DNA of 64,000 bases from assembly GCA_030847615.1 (NCBI GenBank), contig JAUMIR010000004.1, positions 226,032,501 to 226,096,500 on the forward strand. The letters are read 5' to 3'. How positions within the stretch are numbered: the stretch's first letter is position 1; each line of letters starts with the position of its first letter. Both the position numbers and the translations under genes were made by a program. Source of the DNA: Gambelia wislizenii (Eukaryota > Chordata > Lepidosauria > Squamata > Crotaphytidae). The notes under the pieces are model-generated. The model saw nothing but the letters and a program-made list of their open reading frames with translations. It ran no database searches and was not told the DNA's origin. Shown here piece after piece: positions 12,137 to 24,794 of this stretch.

Positions 12137-12345
12137 ATACTAGCAGTAGAATGCCAGTACTGCAGCCACAATGTTGTAAGTTCAATCCTACAGGCTCCAC
12201 GGTTCACTCAGCCTTCCATCCTTCTGTAGGCTGATAAAATGAATACCCAGCGTGTTGGGGGCAATTAGCTAAACACATGGTAAAATGCTTAGGGAGTGCT
12301 TTGGCACTGATAGGCAGTATAGAAATAGAAGTGTATTTGCTAAGT
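12137..12345 (+). repeat. tRNA-derived SINE, second family ('agtacccag' type)
   Basis: Head with 'tgccagtactgcagccacaatgttgtaagttcaatcc', body 'ttccatccttctgtaggctgataaaatgaatacccagcgtgttgggggcaattagct', tail 'gtatagaaatagaa'. Same family as 24230-24474 (minus) and 39067-39288 (plus). Confidence 0.8.
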
Positions 12346-13930
12346 GCTATGTTGACATATACTTTCTGTCCTTAGGCCCTGGATGCAGAAAGCTGACTTG
12401 TTAGAAACACTCACTTTGGATGATGTGCCACCATCTAGTTCCTAGATTCTAGTCAAAAGTGCCCAGGGTAAAATTTAACTCTTTGAAAATAGAAATAATT
12501 TTCTAGGCTTTCTATTACTAATGAAATTAGTATTTTTTGGTGTGTGTTTACTCCAAACAATACAACTGTAATTTGTTGTGCCCTTAAAACTTACAGTAAA
12601 CAATTATCCTAATGGTATAATATAATATAATAAAAGGCTGAATCCAGTTGCTAGCCCCACCTAAAGTAGACCCACTGAATGAATCACTGAATGGTACATC
12701 AGTACTTGTATAAAGTCCCCTTGATTCATTTGTCTGTTCTCTTGGGGTCTATCAATTGGATATAGCTCAGGTTGCCTATAGACATAGAAATGTCCATAAT
12801 GGGAAAAGTGGATTTTTTTGTTTCTAGCATGGTGAGTCTCAGGTTCTTTGATATAATGATTGGTGGATATAAGATACAAAAGAGTGCTATAATCCTTGCA
12901 CAGAGTTCTACAGTATCTCTTAGGATTTTATTACAGCAGGTTGTTCATACCTGGACCATTATAAACTTGTATAGAACACCTTGTGCCTGGCAACAATTTA
13001 CCCTTGCCCCTTCTCCTAAAAGCAGGATGTTGCTGCTGAAGGCAATTGGGTGTGAATAGGTATCCTTTGGCTGGGAGTCCAGGAGATTGCTAAATGGTAA
13101 GCATAGTTATTCCCATTCCCCATTACAATTATTCCCTGCCACAACCAGTTGTATTGGCTGTCATGGGATTGATGCGTGTCATGATTCCACCTAGACTCTA
13201 GAACCTAAAGGAGGGGTGCTTTTGGTTCAAGGGCCAAATTGATCCCAGGTAATTTGGGAGCAATGCGACAGCATATGATCACCTCTGCGATTGCCCAGAC
13301 CCTGTTACTAACTCTTTCTCCTTCTCTCCCTCCCCCTCACCCACTGTAATCCAGCTGATTCTCCATCATGCTTGATTTAAAAACATTGATTATAGTTTGG
13401 CTTTTCAGAGAGAGGATTGCAGCACTAAGAAGCTGAGAGTTAGCTGTTGCTTTCCCAAAAGTGACCTCCCAATGCTCTTTGTGCTATGAATAAGCTAGAA
13501 CAGACCCTCTGTTGGCACTAGTGAAGGTTATTTTTAAAACTCTCACTGCAGCATGAGAGGAAAGAGGGAAAATCCTTTTTACATCTGATCACCAATTAGA
13601 GATGAGGATAGCAGAGAAGGCATTAGGCCAAATGCAGACCTCCTGCAGACCATATTGGGCGTGTTTATGGACATTCCCCTAACCTACCCTAGAAGCCAGT
13701 AGAGATCAAGGGTTACTTTCATGCATATGGGTTCTGAGTGGTCATGTAGATCTGTGTGAGGAGATGGATGTACAATTTGCTGTGCTCAGATGGAACAGGG
13801 ATTTGTTTGTATATATGCATACACGCATATGAAGAATGTTCAGAATGCTGATTGGAAAGTAATGTGACTGTACTGTAGACTGTTCTTTGTATCTGTGTAT
13901 GCATATTATAGTATCCACTGAATATTGTGT
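12346..13930. other. Unassigned intronic sequence
   Basis: No repeat ends or coding frame recognised. 13200-13330 ('gaggggtgcttttggttcaagggcc ...') could be an old hAT-like fragment. Confidence 0.35.
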
Positions 13931-14168
13931 TGTTGTTATGTACCTTCAAATCAACTCTGATTTGTGGCAACCCAATCCTATGATAGGGATAGTTTTCTCG
14001 ACAATGTTTTTTTTTTCCAGAGAAGGTTTGAAATTGACTGCCTCTTAGACTAAGAGTGTGACTTACCCAAAATCATCTGTGGGTTTCCATGGCTGAGTGA
14101 GGATTCAAACCCTGATCTCCTGGAGTCTTAGTCCAATACTCAAACCACTATACACACTAGCTCACTTC
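13931..14168 (-). repeat. Sauria-type SINE, near full length
   Basis: Reading minus: tRNA-like head (B box complement of GATTCAAACCC at 14102-14112), body, and Bov-B-like tail ending in ACAACAA (TTGTTGTTA at 13930). Confidence 0.85.
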
Positions 14169-17100
14169 CTCTGAATAAACTGGTAGGAGTAAATGTATGA
14201 CCCAGGTATCAGGGCCCATTCCGTGTACTGAATTTCTCTCTAGACTTTTAAATCAATAGGAAAAAAACTAAACCAAATGATCTTCACAGTCTGTTTCCAT
14301 CCAATGATCCTACTGCTTTTCTTGTTCCAGCATATTGTTTCAGATTTTTATAACTTTGGCAAAGGCTGTGCAGGCACAAAGAGAAATACAATTAGTATGT
14401 ATGTTTCTTTGACAAGAGTCAAGAAGTCATGAGCACACTCAATAATCTTTTTCTTTTATTACCTATACAACTGCAACTGAAATAATGGTATTGCATGAAG
14501 TGATGCTGAATAAGTAATGTTAGAAGCGTTTGCTAGAAGAAAACCTGCAGTTCTATTCCCAGAAGGTTTACCAGTATATATCAAGAAGGCTGTTTCCCAG
14601 GAAACAGTTAGCTCATGTTGCTTTTATACTAATGTAAAGCACTCATTATAGCTTGGGACTAGCTCTTTGCTAATACATCAATCTTCCATCTTCCATGGCA
14701 TGTTGAAAGGGATCAGTATTTTATCAAATTAACTCTGGCAGAAGATGATGTGATCTCCTAAAAATATGCACAGTCCATCTTGAAAGCCATATCCTTGTTC
14801 TAATCAGGGAGTTTATGCACTAGGCTTGCCACCCTTTCTGAGGAGGGTGGCAGAATTCCATGTACAGTACATTTTTTAATTATACCTTGTGAACTACTTT
14901 CAGATCACAGTTTTAAAAATCTAAGCAGTTGGCCATGTTTTTAGTCAGGGAATTTAGTCAGGTGACACCTTTACTATTTGTGCATGCTCACTCATGCTCA
15001 CGCATTTATGTGGCACAGGTTTCTGGTAGCACATTATTCTTTCTTGCAACAAGACTTTAAAGTGCCACAAGAACCTTTGTTGCACTTGCTGCAACAATCT
15101 AACACAGCTGCTCTCTCAGAAATGTTAAGGGATTCAAAAGTGTAGGAGGATCCAAAGGAATATTTAAATCATGCGCTATTTAATAGCATTGATTTCAAAG
15201 TGATTATTAGCTTCATTTTTAATAAATTAACTCTCTGGGAGAGTGAAAAAAGAAAGAAAACAATTTTCAGATAATCCATTGCATTTGTCTGACAAAAGAT
15301 TTGGCCCACTTGTGCTAAAGGTGAATTCTTTACTGGTATAGTTTTAGTAAGTCATTTAATAGATTTAACCTTTAATGGGTGTGAAGAAGACAGCTCACAC
15401 ACATATGAGCACTTACTGTGACTTGATTTTCTCTCACATGTTCCTGCCAGGTAGTGATACTGTCTGGATTGACAAACATCTCAGTGACATAGAGCAAGAG
15501 GAAACATAGCAATACTTGCTAGCTGTTTAATGTTGCTTCCTCTTTCCTTTCACCTTGCATATTGAGTACCTCTGCGTTGGCATGCAGAAAAAGCTTGTTT
15601 TTGTTTTGCTTTGTTTTTTACCTTGATGTGCGTCACTATTTGCTGAAAGTGACCTTCAGTGTTTTTCTGTGTTGTTTTCATGGTGGTCTCACAGCCCTCC
15701 ACCAATCCATGAACCACATGTTCCACTTACTATTTGAAAGTTGTTCCAAAATCTTTCTGAAAGGAAGACATGCTGTAGTAGCTCTTGGTCATATGAACTG
15801 AGAGACTGACATTATAGGACAAAAAAACTCATGGGGCTGTGCAAAACAAGCCCTGCCTTGGAGCATCTGTTGGAGCTAATAATACTGAAAGCCTTCAGTG
15901 TGTCTGGATCTTTTTGGTGTGTGTGGTTTGTATCTCAAGTCTTTTACCCATGGCATCTGAGTTTACTTACGAGTTGGAAAAGAGAAAACTAGAATGTAAG
16001 TAGTGATGGGTGTGTGTCTTGATTTAGCTTCATTGATTGAGTATGGCTGCTGTTTTTCAAAACACTAGGCAGGTTAGAATTGCCCTAGGAAACTGGAGCT
16101 GTTTATTGGGGTGTGCCAGGTCACATATCTCCCTGAGGACCCTGCTGTGTGGAAACATTGTGTGATTTGCGCTAAAAACACTGAGAACTGGCCCATAGAC
16201 TCTGTCTGTAGCCTTGACAACTATCTGTAACTAGGCCACAAGGTTAAATCATGTTGCACAACGCTTTTGAGAAGATCCACGAGTGTGCTACTTCTGAAAT
16301 ATAAGATACAACATTTGAGGCACAGATAATATATTAGCTATAAAATGAGAATAATATACTGTATCTACGTGGCTTTGTAAGAAATGTAATGTTGCAGGTA
16401 ACAGTTTCTTCCTCAGATGTGTTTTTTGTTTGTTTGTTTTTTGGACTGGCAGTAAGAACAGAGGCATTGGGCAGCAGTGGGATGGTGGCTTGCTTCACCA
16501 AGTAGAAATATTGTGTGCTGACCAGCATAAAGTGGAAAAATCTGTGTGGAAATAGTAATGACATGATGCAACATCTACATAAATTGTGGGTTTAGCAGAA
16601 CATATTCATGAGCAGGAAACTGGGCTTATGCATGTATATGTGGGCACATACCCACTTTGGCAAGGATTGTTCCTTGAAATGTTTGGGCTTTTCTCAAGGA
16701 AACAAAATAGATAGTTCTGCAGATGACCAAAATAAATTGCAGAGTGTATTTAAATCTTAGCTGTCATTTTTGTTTTATTTTTAAAGAAATGTTAAAGCTG
16801 CTGTGTAACTCTTGAAGATGCTGGCGCAATATCTAATTCTGGCAGTCGTTCAATGCTTGTGCTAACCTGGTTTGTGGGGGGCGGCATTTTTGATCTACCA
16901 CTGTGCCAGATGGAGCTTTATGTCCCCCTCACCCCCCCCCCATTACTTGAACTCTGTAGATAGCATAAAAAATGACAGCATCAGCAAGTGAATTTGGTAT
17001 GTGCAATAGGAGGTGATTCCAGGGGGAAGTCTTTTTAGTACTTTTATTACTATATTTGCCAGCCTGCATTTTGAAGACATGCAGTAGAAATGAGATTTTA

Positions 17101-17220
17101 GAGGGTTTTTTTTAATATAGCCCATAAAAATATTTCTATCATCCACCCATTTACATATGTATTACAGGGAAGCATGAGCAGTTCATTAAGCTACTCACCT
17201 AAAACAAAGTGCTTTCTTCT
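14169..17220. other. Repeat-poor intronic stretch, nothing assigned
   Basis: About 3 kb with no recognisable transposon ends, microsatellites or coding frames. The 79-codon frame at 15562-15801 and the 76-codon minus frame at 16334-16564 show no known domain. A poly-C run lies at 16931-16940. Confidence 0.4.
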
Positions 17221-18559
17221 TGTACATCAGTCTATCCCAATTTGTCATTGCACAGATGTTTGGGATTATAGCTCCCATCACTCTTGGCCATAGTTTATGC
17301 TGGCTGGGGTTGATAGAAGTTCCAGTCCTCCTTCTGGAGGCATGAAGTTTAGGAAGACTGCCTTAGGTGAATGGCTGAATTCAAAACGTCCACATAACCA
17401 TCATCTTTCGCCTTTATAGCAAATACTTTGTCTCCCTAGTTGTAGTGAAAGGTCACTCCATAGGAAAGAATGAATGTTGTTGTCTTGCAGCATTCTTTGT
17501 TGCAATTACTGTACTGTACTCTGTAAGTTATCCTTTACTGATTAGATTGTAGATGTGATCTATCCTGTCTTAATGCCCAGAAGTAGTATGTGTGCAATAC
17601 AATCAAACATGGGACATGGTATTATTATTTTTTTAACTAGTTACAGTCCAAATAGATATGCTTTTTTAAAAAATCCACTTCGGCTCTGTTCCAGCCCTGC
17701 TGTCTTCAAGTGGAAACTGTCATATAGTTTGTGCCTGTGATTGCCATCTAGATGGTGGGCCTAATGACCTAAATCTGAATGTTAGTCCCATTTAGAGTGG
17801 ATTGGTTGAATCAATGAGAAGTTGATATGTCAACAGTTAGCAAATTGATTCAGTTGATCTCCTTTAATTGGGATTAACTATTAGATTTAGGTCCATGTTT
17901 GTTTTTCATACTACTTCAACTTACTCCTCGTGGTCGCAGCACTAACATTCACATGCATTACACAATTTGGAAAATAGGTGCAACAGGAAGCTTTTAAATA
18001 TGAAACTTACTGAATGAACTGACATCTTGGGGAAATTATCTGTAACATTTGAGCTCTTCCTTGTAGAGACTGAAGTCTTTACACTGGTATCCTTCCATTC
18101 CCTCCCTCTCTTTCTAATGCAGGCACATGAGCTTACTTTCTTCCCAATTCTGTTAGCCCCAGCTTGGGTAGGCCAATTGCAGAACAGTTCTGAGTAAGCT
18201 GTTATTAAGAAGAGAAGGGGGAATGGCACTTCTTCTTGTTATTCCAGGCAATTTAATTGAGTCAAGCCTAGCTTTGCTTCCCTAGATACCCCATTTGCAG
18301 CTTGTAGCATTTGATTGGAGCCAAGCCAGCCTAAATTGATACAAGCCAGATGCAATTGCTACAAACCTGGCAGAAAAGATCAAGGTGGATGGAAAGAAGA
18401 AAGCCTTCTTTGGCCTGCTGATCAGAAATAAAGCTGAAATGTATAGGAGGGTGACCATCTCTGGCTCTGAATCCACATGTAGCTCAAATCCTGTCCCCAA
18501 ATCCTCTATGCTGTACAGACTGTCCTTTTTCTGGCCATAAGAAAAGGGTCATACGAGAG
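17221..18559. other. Intronic sequence with one possible fold-back repeat
   Basis: 17248-17345 ('cacagatgtttgggattatagctcccatcactcttggcc ... gctggggttgatagaagttccagtcc') has the look of the short fold-back MITEs found elsewhere (for example 22856). The rest is unassigned; the 95-codon minus frame at 17942-18229 is not recognisable. Confidence 0.35.
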
Positions 18560-18748
18560 GCAGTTCACCTTTTAAAAGGTTCCAGGGCTACCCTGAACTG
18601 TTCGACAATTGTTTTTCAAAATTAGAAGTGAACCTCCAGCTGCTTCCAATTAGGGGAGGAGTATTTTTGGCAGTGTCTATGGCCCCTAGAGGGCCTCAGA
18701 GCAGAAGGCTGGCTTTCAGGCCTTTCACAGTTGCTCACCCCTGTTCTA
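18560..18748 (-). mobile_element. hAT-like fragment
   Basis: The right edge, read on the minus strand, is CAGGGGTGAGCAACTGTG, a typical hAT terminus. The inner 'ctaggggccatagacac' resembles the element at 48211. The other end was not located. Confidence 0.45.
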
Positions 18749-19379
18749 GATTAATTGTATTATAATGGTATTGTGTCTGTGTTAATATGTTAGTCAATAT
18801 ATTCCTTATTTGAAAACTTCAAAAATCTATTGAGTATGCGGGAGCTGTAGTCCTATAAAAGTAACTTCCCCATGCTCTGGTTTTGACATGGCCAGGTGAA
18901 TCTATCACTTCGTAGCAAATTATAGCTTTTGTGGTAGGAATAATTTTATAACCCTATTAAATTTAATTGCTCCTTAAAACATGGGGGGCTGGGCTATATG
19001 TTTTAAAATACTGCAATATTAGCTAAGTGCTGCTTAAGTGAAGGGGTGTTCTTGTAATGTTACAGTGCTCTTATTTTTTAAAAAAAACCCTTTCCAGTAA
19101 CAGCCATTGTAGCAACATGGTTTTCTCTAATTAAACATTTCCACTCTATACTTTGAATCCATTTTTTAAAAACTAAATGATGCTTAATGAAATAGTGATG
19201 TGATATTATAGTACTAAAATGCTAGTTTAAGAAATAAAGGAAAGGGGGGAAATCTTTCTTGTTCCTGCTAGACAGCCACAGCCTAGCCTTTCCCCAATTG
19301 AATACTTCTAATCTGCATTTTACTTTTAATCTACAATCTGTTACATGCATGATAATTGGCAGTTATAGTTAAATGAATA
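18749..19379. other. Unassigned AT-rich intronic sequence
   Basis: Nothing recognised. Confidence 0.4.
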
Positions 19380-19381
19380 TA

Positions 19382-19610
19382 CAGTTGTCCTTCCGTATCC
19401 ACGGATTTGGTATCAACAGATTTAAGTATTTACGGCTTGAAAATATTCTTTAAAAAATAATAATCCCAAAAGTAAACCTTGATTTTGCCATCTTATATAA
19501 GGGACACCATTTTGATATGCCATTGCATATAATGGGACTTGAGTATTCATGGATTTTGGTATCCACGGGGGTCCTGGAACCAAACCCCAGCAAATATGAA
19601 GGGACAACTA
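19382..19610 (-). mobile_element. Tigger/pogo-type MITE (229 bp), TA target duplication
   Basis: Ends CAGTTGTCCTTCCGTATCCACGG and (inverted) TAGTTGTCCCTTCATATTTG; TA on each side. It is a reverse-orientation copy of 4560-4788 with matching interior ('ttaaaaaataataatcccaaaagtaaacc'). Confidence 0.85.
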
Positions 19611-19612
19611 TA

Positions 19613-20410
19613 CACCTGGTGCTCAGTAATTTTTTTTTTATTTGTTCATAATTTCTCATTTTTTTAATGGCTATTTTATGTGAACCTTGACCTTCCCTAC
19701 TTTAGGAGGGTATGCCATAATCACCTTGTTGGGCAGAACATCCAGGGAAAAGTACAGTTATCTCCAGTAATATGAGAAATCTGTTGCAATTCCTCTTGTA
19801 GATTACAGTGATTTATTAGCATTAGGATCCCATCTCTCTGGAAGAAACCTAAAGACCTATGCATTACCACCAAGTAAAATGTGCTATAGAATTACAGTTA
19901 TACCATCTCTACCTCCAGTTCATAGAGGGTTTCATATTAATTGCATCCACCTTAACCCATTAAGTAGAAAATCAGAGTGATCAGTAATAAGACTGTTGTG
20001 AAATGGCTATTGTCATGCCTTTTACTTTCTTTATTCTTTATGTATACCTGTATGTGCAAATGCTTGTTTACATATGTCAAAGGGAAATTTATAATTATCA
20101 GCAAAGAAAAGTCTCTCTATAAGACAGGTACCCTTAGAAGATCTTTATGCAGGGGGGATTGGGACTCATCCTTGTAAATAGCATATTATCTGTACCTTTT
20201 AATTTCCATGAGAAGGGAATTGTGTATTAGTTTTTAAATGTTTCAGTAAAGTTTATGATTAAAATAAGAAAAAATCAACCCTGATACTGAGTTGGACCCA
20301 GACTTAGTCCTGCGTGGAATTAATGCATTGATATCAATAAAGTGAGTTTGTCGTGATTTAATTAAGCACAATGGGTTTCAATTGATCTACTTTAAGCATG
20401 GCTCTCAATC
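19613..20410. other. Unassigned intronic sequence
   Basis: AT-rich; no repeat ends or coding frame recognised. Confidence 0.4.
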
Positions 20411-20647
20411 CTGAGTCACTGTGGTGTAATGGTCTGAACATTGGACTACGACTCTGGAGACCAGGGTTCAAATCTCCGCTCAGCCATGGAAACCCATTGG
20501 GTGACTTGGTGCAAGTCCCGATCTCTCAGCCTCCGAAGAAGGCAAAGGCAAAACTACTCTGAATAAAAATTTTCCAAGAAAACCAAGTGATAGATTCACC
20601 TTAGGGTCACCATAAGATGGAAATGACTTGAAGGCACACAACAACAA
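20411..20647 (+). repeat. Sauria-type SINE, full length
   Basis: Complete reference copy for the window. A box TGGTGTAATGG at 20422-20432, B box GGTTCAAATCT at 20464-20474, body 'gggtgacttggtgcaagtcccgatctctcagcc', and a Bov-B-like tail 'ggtcaccataagatggaaatgacttgaaggcac' ending in ACAACAAC. About 237 bp. Confidence 0.9.
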
Positions 20648-21055
20648 CTCTCAATCCAAGCCCTTGCTTAGATTAAGAGTTAGCCAGGGATAAAGTGGAA
20701 TTTTCATTAATCTACCTTCTCAGGCTTTTGAACCCTGCTCCCAGACCCACCCGTTTTCTTGTTCACCTTAAGGCAAGCTAGTAGGGGATGGGCTTTTAAA
20801 TTGTCAGGACCTTGATTAAAAGGAAATGCAGCTTCTCTGTTAGCCTCCAGTTCATATTCAGCCCAGGCCTGTTGCACCTTTCAGGCTGTAACAAGAAGGA
20901 AGCACCTCTACGGAAATTCATATTCAACAGTCTCAAACATTATGCTTTGAACTTCCTCCTTTGGCTCCAGTTTCTTGTATGTCAGTTTGGCAGTTTGAGA
21001 GGTTCCTTGCTTGGGCATTTAACTGGCTGCCAAGTGGCATGAGTATTAAACAGCC
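20648..21055. other. Unassigned intronic sequence
   Basis: No named feature. Confidence 0.4.
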
Positions 21056-21081
21056 ACTTGCTTGCTTGCTTGCTTGCTTGC
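21056..21081. repeat. (CTTG)n microsatellite
   Basis: Five to six CTTG units. Confidence 0.9.
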
Positions 21082-22855
21082 CTTCAATGAATGATGGAAT
21101 GAATGAATACCTGATTTGCTTAATGAAGGTAGGCCTGTGGTGGGAAGAATGACTTAGTTGCTGACTCCGCCAGGAGATCTGGCAGCTGATAAAACCTCCT
21201 TAACACTTTGCAAATCCAGATTGCACCTCTTTCAGACCATAAAAACTGAAGTAACTGTATAATTAATCCTTTGAAAAACTGCTGGAAGTACATAGCTGCC
21301 CCTCTGCCCATTTTACTGGTGTCTGGAAGTTATTTTGCCAGGTTTCCAAAGTAATTTTTCCAAAATGGATATATTATCAAGAATGAAAAAGTTGCCATTT
21401 GCTGTCTTTAAAAAAACAAACAACCCTGGATTTGTTTCTTTCTTTTTCCCTCCAGAAGAGATGTATTTATCTCCTGGGAGAATAAATACATTTAGTTTTA
21501 TTTCTACTTAGATGTATAGAAGACAATAATTTGATAGGACCAATAGAAATCTCACAAAATATATTTTTGTTGATCCTAGTGTCCTACTGTAGGTTTTGGA
21601 TTTATTATTAATTAATCGACACAGCTGCCTTTTTAATGTACTATATTATAGGTACTTCCAAATGGCAATGTGTGGTTCTTGGGAAGGTTTCTTAAGCGCC
21701 TTTGGATATATCAGATTTCCCCCTATGAGGGTGGAGAGAATACAGTATTATGATTACCAATTTTAAAAACTCCATTATGTTTTTGTTGTCATTTATAAGT
21801 TCCCAATAATTTGGTAAAGTAAATTAGACTGAACACCAATTTAAACATGTTTGAAAGGAGGAGGGATTGTAGGTCAGTGCTGTCCCACATTAGAAATTAT
21901 CTGAACTGCAAGGACTTTGTTGTATATCATCCCCTACATGCACACACGTGTGCGTGCGATGTCTGAATAGGCTTTAAGAGTTTTTCAGCTTAATCCAGAC
22001 TCTCCTTATGAATGTAGGAGCTGTACATGAAGCACTGCTGTCCTCCAGTGCCCCATTAGGTACAGTGTGTTGTCCCTGTCTTCTTATCAGTTGATTTGCT
22101 TGGGCTTGTGGTAGTTCTGAGTGCATACTGATGCACATGCAGAGTTTTGTGTCTGAACGAGAGACATTAAAACTATTATATAGTGAGCAAGTTTCTTAGA
22201 TGAATGAGAATTTTACACACGGCAGATCCAGGAGCAAATTCTTGTTCATCTAAAAACCTTGCTCTAACCAAACTGCACTTTTGGCCTATGTTTTCGAGTC
22301 ATATGCTTCAAAGCAGTTTCATGCATTAAATATTAACATATCTGTTACTGTTTTCCAGTAAGAATGACTCATATAACTAGTAATCTTGATACTACTATAT
22401 TTAATTTTGAGTAAATTATACTATGAAGTGATGTATTGTAAGTCCACACTGACTCTCTCAATCTAAATGGTCCCACCACTGTTCTTATCTGCTATATGTA
22501 AAGAATGAGGTTGCAAAAGATTTTTCTTTTATTTTGCTGAAAATAGAAACAGTCTATGCTTTATAGCTATAAACCTATTATAGTTGCACACTTTGGCTCA
22601 TTTCTGTACTTATTTTTTAGGAATGAACCACAATAAACAAAGAGGAGTGCCAAACCTAATTCTAACTGAAGCCACATAGTCAAATCCTTCTTGTAAATGT
22701 ACATAGCATAATGATTTCGGCAGGGCTTACAAAGAATTTTAATGGTATATTAAAGTCTAACTAGGACCTTCTCTTATGTATTGTGCTTTTAAAAAGTTGT
22801 TGAGAAGCCAGAAATGTTGTGAGCCAGAATTGACAATCATCTTAAATCAGAGGTG
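21082..22855. other. Unassigned intronic sequence
   Basis: AT-rich, no repeat ends recognised. Confidence 0.4.
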
Positions 22856-22978
22856 AAAATCATGGTGCCCACCAGATGTTGTTGGACTGCAAGGCTCAAC
22901 AGCCCTCGCCAGCACCACTAATGGTGAGGGAAGTTGGCATTTGTAGTCCAGAACATCTGGAGTGCCACATGATTCTTC
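22856..22978. mobile_element. Fold-back MITE, about 120 bp
   Basis: 'catggtgcccaccagatgttgttggactgcaa' is mirrored by 'tttgtagtccagaacatctggagtgccacatg', so nearly the whole element is palindromic. It resembles short hAT-like fold-back elements of squamates. Confidence 0.6.
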
Positions 22979-23513
22979 TCACTAGCTTAGACTGATGACA
23001 TCTCACTTCTCCTTTATTTATATTTTAAATACCTCATGAACTAATACAGAAACCAATAATTAACCTTGTACGTGGAAGAAGAACCAGAGTGAATATTAGG
23101 AAAAATTCTCTTTAGACATGCTACGATTTCCCTTTATGTAAGCATGCCTAGAATTGGGTGGTAAATTTTCTGTCTTTTTTACACCACTCTGTGCTCTAAT
23201 TTTAAATGACTGAATTTGAAAAAGTGAAATAAAATAATATTTAGATACAGTATTTGTCTTTTTAAAAAGTTGTTGAGAAGAGTGTGTACCAAACAGTCAA
23301 ACTTCTGAGTATTTTTGCTCCTGTAAGGAAAGACGAAGTTCTACTACTTGTTCCACAGTAAGACTTAATGTAAACATGACATAGATTAATGAAATTATCC
23401 TTATGAGACTTTGATTGCATACAGTGTACATAATGGACTCTTCTTAACAGAAACATGGTACATATAAAAACAACCACTCGTTAATACAACTGCATTTAGT
23501 CTCCGATTTTTTA
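22979..23513. other. Unassigned intronic sequence
   Basis: AT-rich; nothing recognised. Confidence 0.4.
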
Positions 23514-24150
23514 GAATCATAGAATTGTAGAGTTGGAAGGGACCACAAGGGCCATCCAGTCCAACCCCCTGCCACGTAGGAATACACAATCAAAGCATCC
23601 CTGACAGATGGCCATCTAGCCTCTGTTTAAAGACCTCCAAGGAAGGAGACCCCACCACGCTCCGAGGGAGTGTGTTCCACTGCCGAACAGCTCTTACTGT
23701 CAGAAAGTTCCTCCTCATGTTGAAGTGGAATCTCTGTTCCTGGAGCTTGCATCCATTGCTCCGTGTTCCAGTCTCTGGAGCAGCAGAAAACAAGCCTGCT
23801 CCATCCTCAGCGTGACATCCCTTCAAATACTTAAACAGGGCTATCATATCACCCCTTAACCATCTTTTTTCCAGGCTAAACATACCCAGCTCCCTAAGTC
23901 TTTTCTCATAAGGCATGGTTTCCAGACCTTTCACCATTTTAGTTGCCCTCCTCTGGATATGCTCCAATTTGTCAATATCCTTTTTGAATTGTGGTGCCCA
24001 GAACTGGACACAGTATTCTAGGTGAGTCCTGACCAAGGCAGAATAGAGTGGCACTATTACTTTCCTTGATCTAGACACTGTACTTCTATTGATGAAGCCC
24101 AAAATCGCATTGGCCTTTGTTGTTGTTGTTTTGTTTACCACCATCAAGCT
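23514..24150 (-). mobile_element. CR1 LINE, 3' end with C-terminal reverse-transcriptase frame
   Basis: The minus strand carries an open 185-codon frame (24147 to 23590) that matches the end of CR1 ORF2: a 'GFINRSTVSRSRKVIVPLYS' type start, 'LVRTHLEYCVQFWAP', 'DKLEHIQRRATKMVKGLE', 'RLRELGMFSLEKRWLRGDMIALFKYLKG', and 'SPSLEVFKQRLDGHLSG'. The 3' UTR 'ggggttggactggatggcccttgtggtcccttccaactctacaattctatgattct' ends at 23514. The element is 5'-truncated like most CR1 copies; the open frame suggests a fairly young copy. Confidence 0.9.
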
Positions 24151-24200
24151 TGACCATAATGACTTTCAGCTTCCTTTCCCCCTACTTCCTTTTTATTTCT

Positions 24201-24229
24201 TTTAATTAATTAATTAATTAATTAATTAA
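24201..24229. repeat. (TTAA)n microsatellite
   Basis: About seven TTAA units next to the poly-T-like tail of the SINE at 24230. Confidence 0.9.
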
Positions 24230-24474
24230 GGTATTTAGCCACAAAGACTCTCAGAGTGGCTTAAAAATTATTAAGCAATAGCACTTTACACTTCTATACC
24301 ACATTAAGCTGTTTCCAATGTTTGTTACCTAATTGCCCCCACAAGCCAGGTACTCATTTTACCGACCTATGAAAGGATGGAAGGCTGAGTAAACCTTGGA
24401 GCCCTTGCGATCAAACTTGCAACGTTGTGGCTGAAGTACTGCTATTTAAGCACTGCACCACCAGGGCTCCCTCC
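24230..24474 (-). repeat. tRNA-derived SINE, second family, near full length
   Basis: On the minus strand: 'gagccctggtggtgcagtgcttaaatagcagtacttcagccac' head, 'ttccatcctttcataggtcggtaaaatgagtacctgg', and a tail 'gccactctgagagtctttgtggct'. Closest full copy to 39067-39288. Confidence 0.85.
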
Positions 24475-24557
24475 CATAGTTGCAAAATTATTTGCAGTAT
24501 CTCCATTTATGTGGAGTTTGTAAGCTTTTCAAGATACTTTTGATATTTTTCTAAATA

Positions 24558-24794
24558 TAGGTCGCCTGGACTTACCGTTTATAAGTGAAACTGTGGATAA
24601 AAGCAAACCCTATTAAAATAAAGGACTTCCAGTGCAAACGTACCATAGAGTTGTGTTGGAGGACCTAGCAATTCCTAGAGAGGACACCTCTCTAGGCATT
24701 TTCTAACACAATTCTGTGGTATGTGTCCCTGTTTTTTCAACCATGGATAACTGAAACCATGGGTATTGTTTCTGTGGATATTGGGAGGGGGCTG
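24558..24794. mobile_element. Tigger-related MITE with internal palindrome
   Basis: 'aactgtggataaaagcaaaccctattaaaataaaggacttccagtgcaaacgtaccatagagttgtgttggaggacctag' matches 41980-42060 and 42110-42170. The centre 'cctagagaggacacctctctagg' is a near-perfect palindrome. The right end GGGAGGGGGCTG is followed by TA. Left boundary is uncertain. Confidence 0.6.

Noticed and set aside
20411..20647. tRNA-like A and B boxes as a tRNA gene
   Set aside because: No acceptor stem or cloverleaf closes, and the sequence continues into a SINE body and LINE-like tail.
23590..24147. 185-codon minus frame as a host gene
   Set aside because: It matches the C-terminal reverse transcriptase of CR1 LINEs and runs into a typical CR1 3' UTR.
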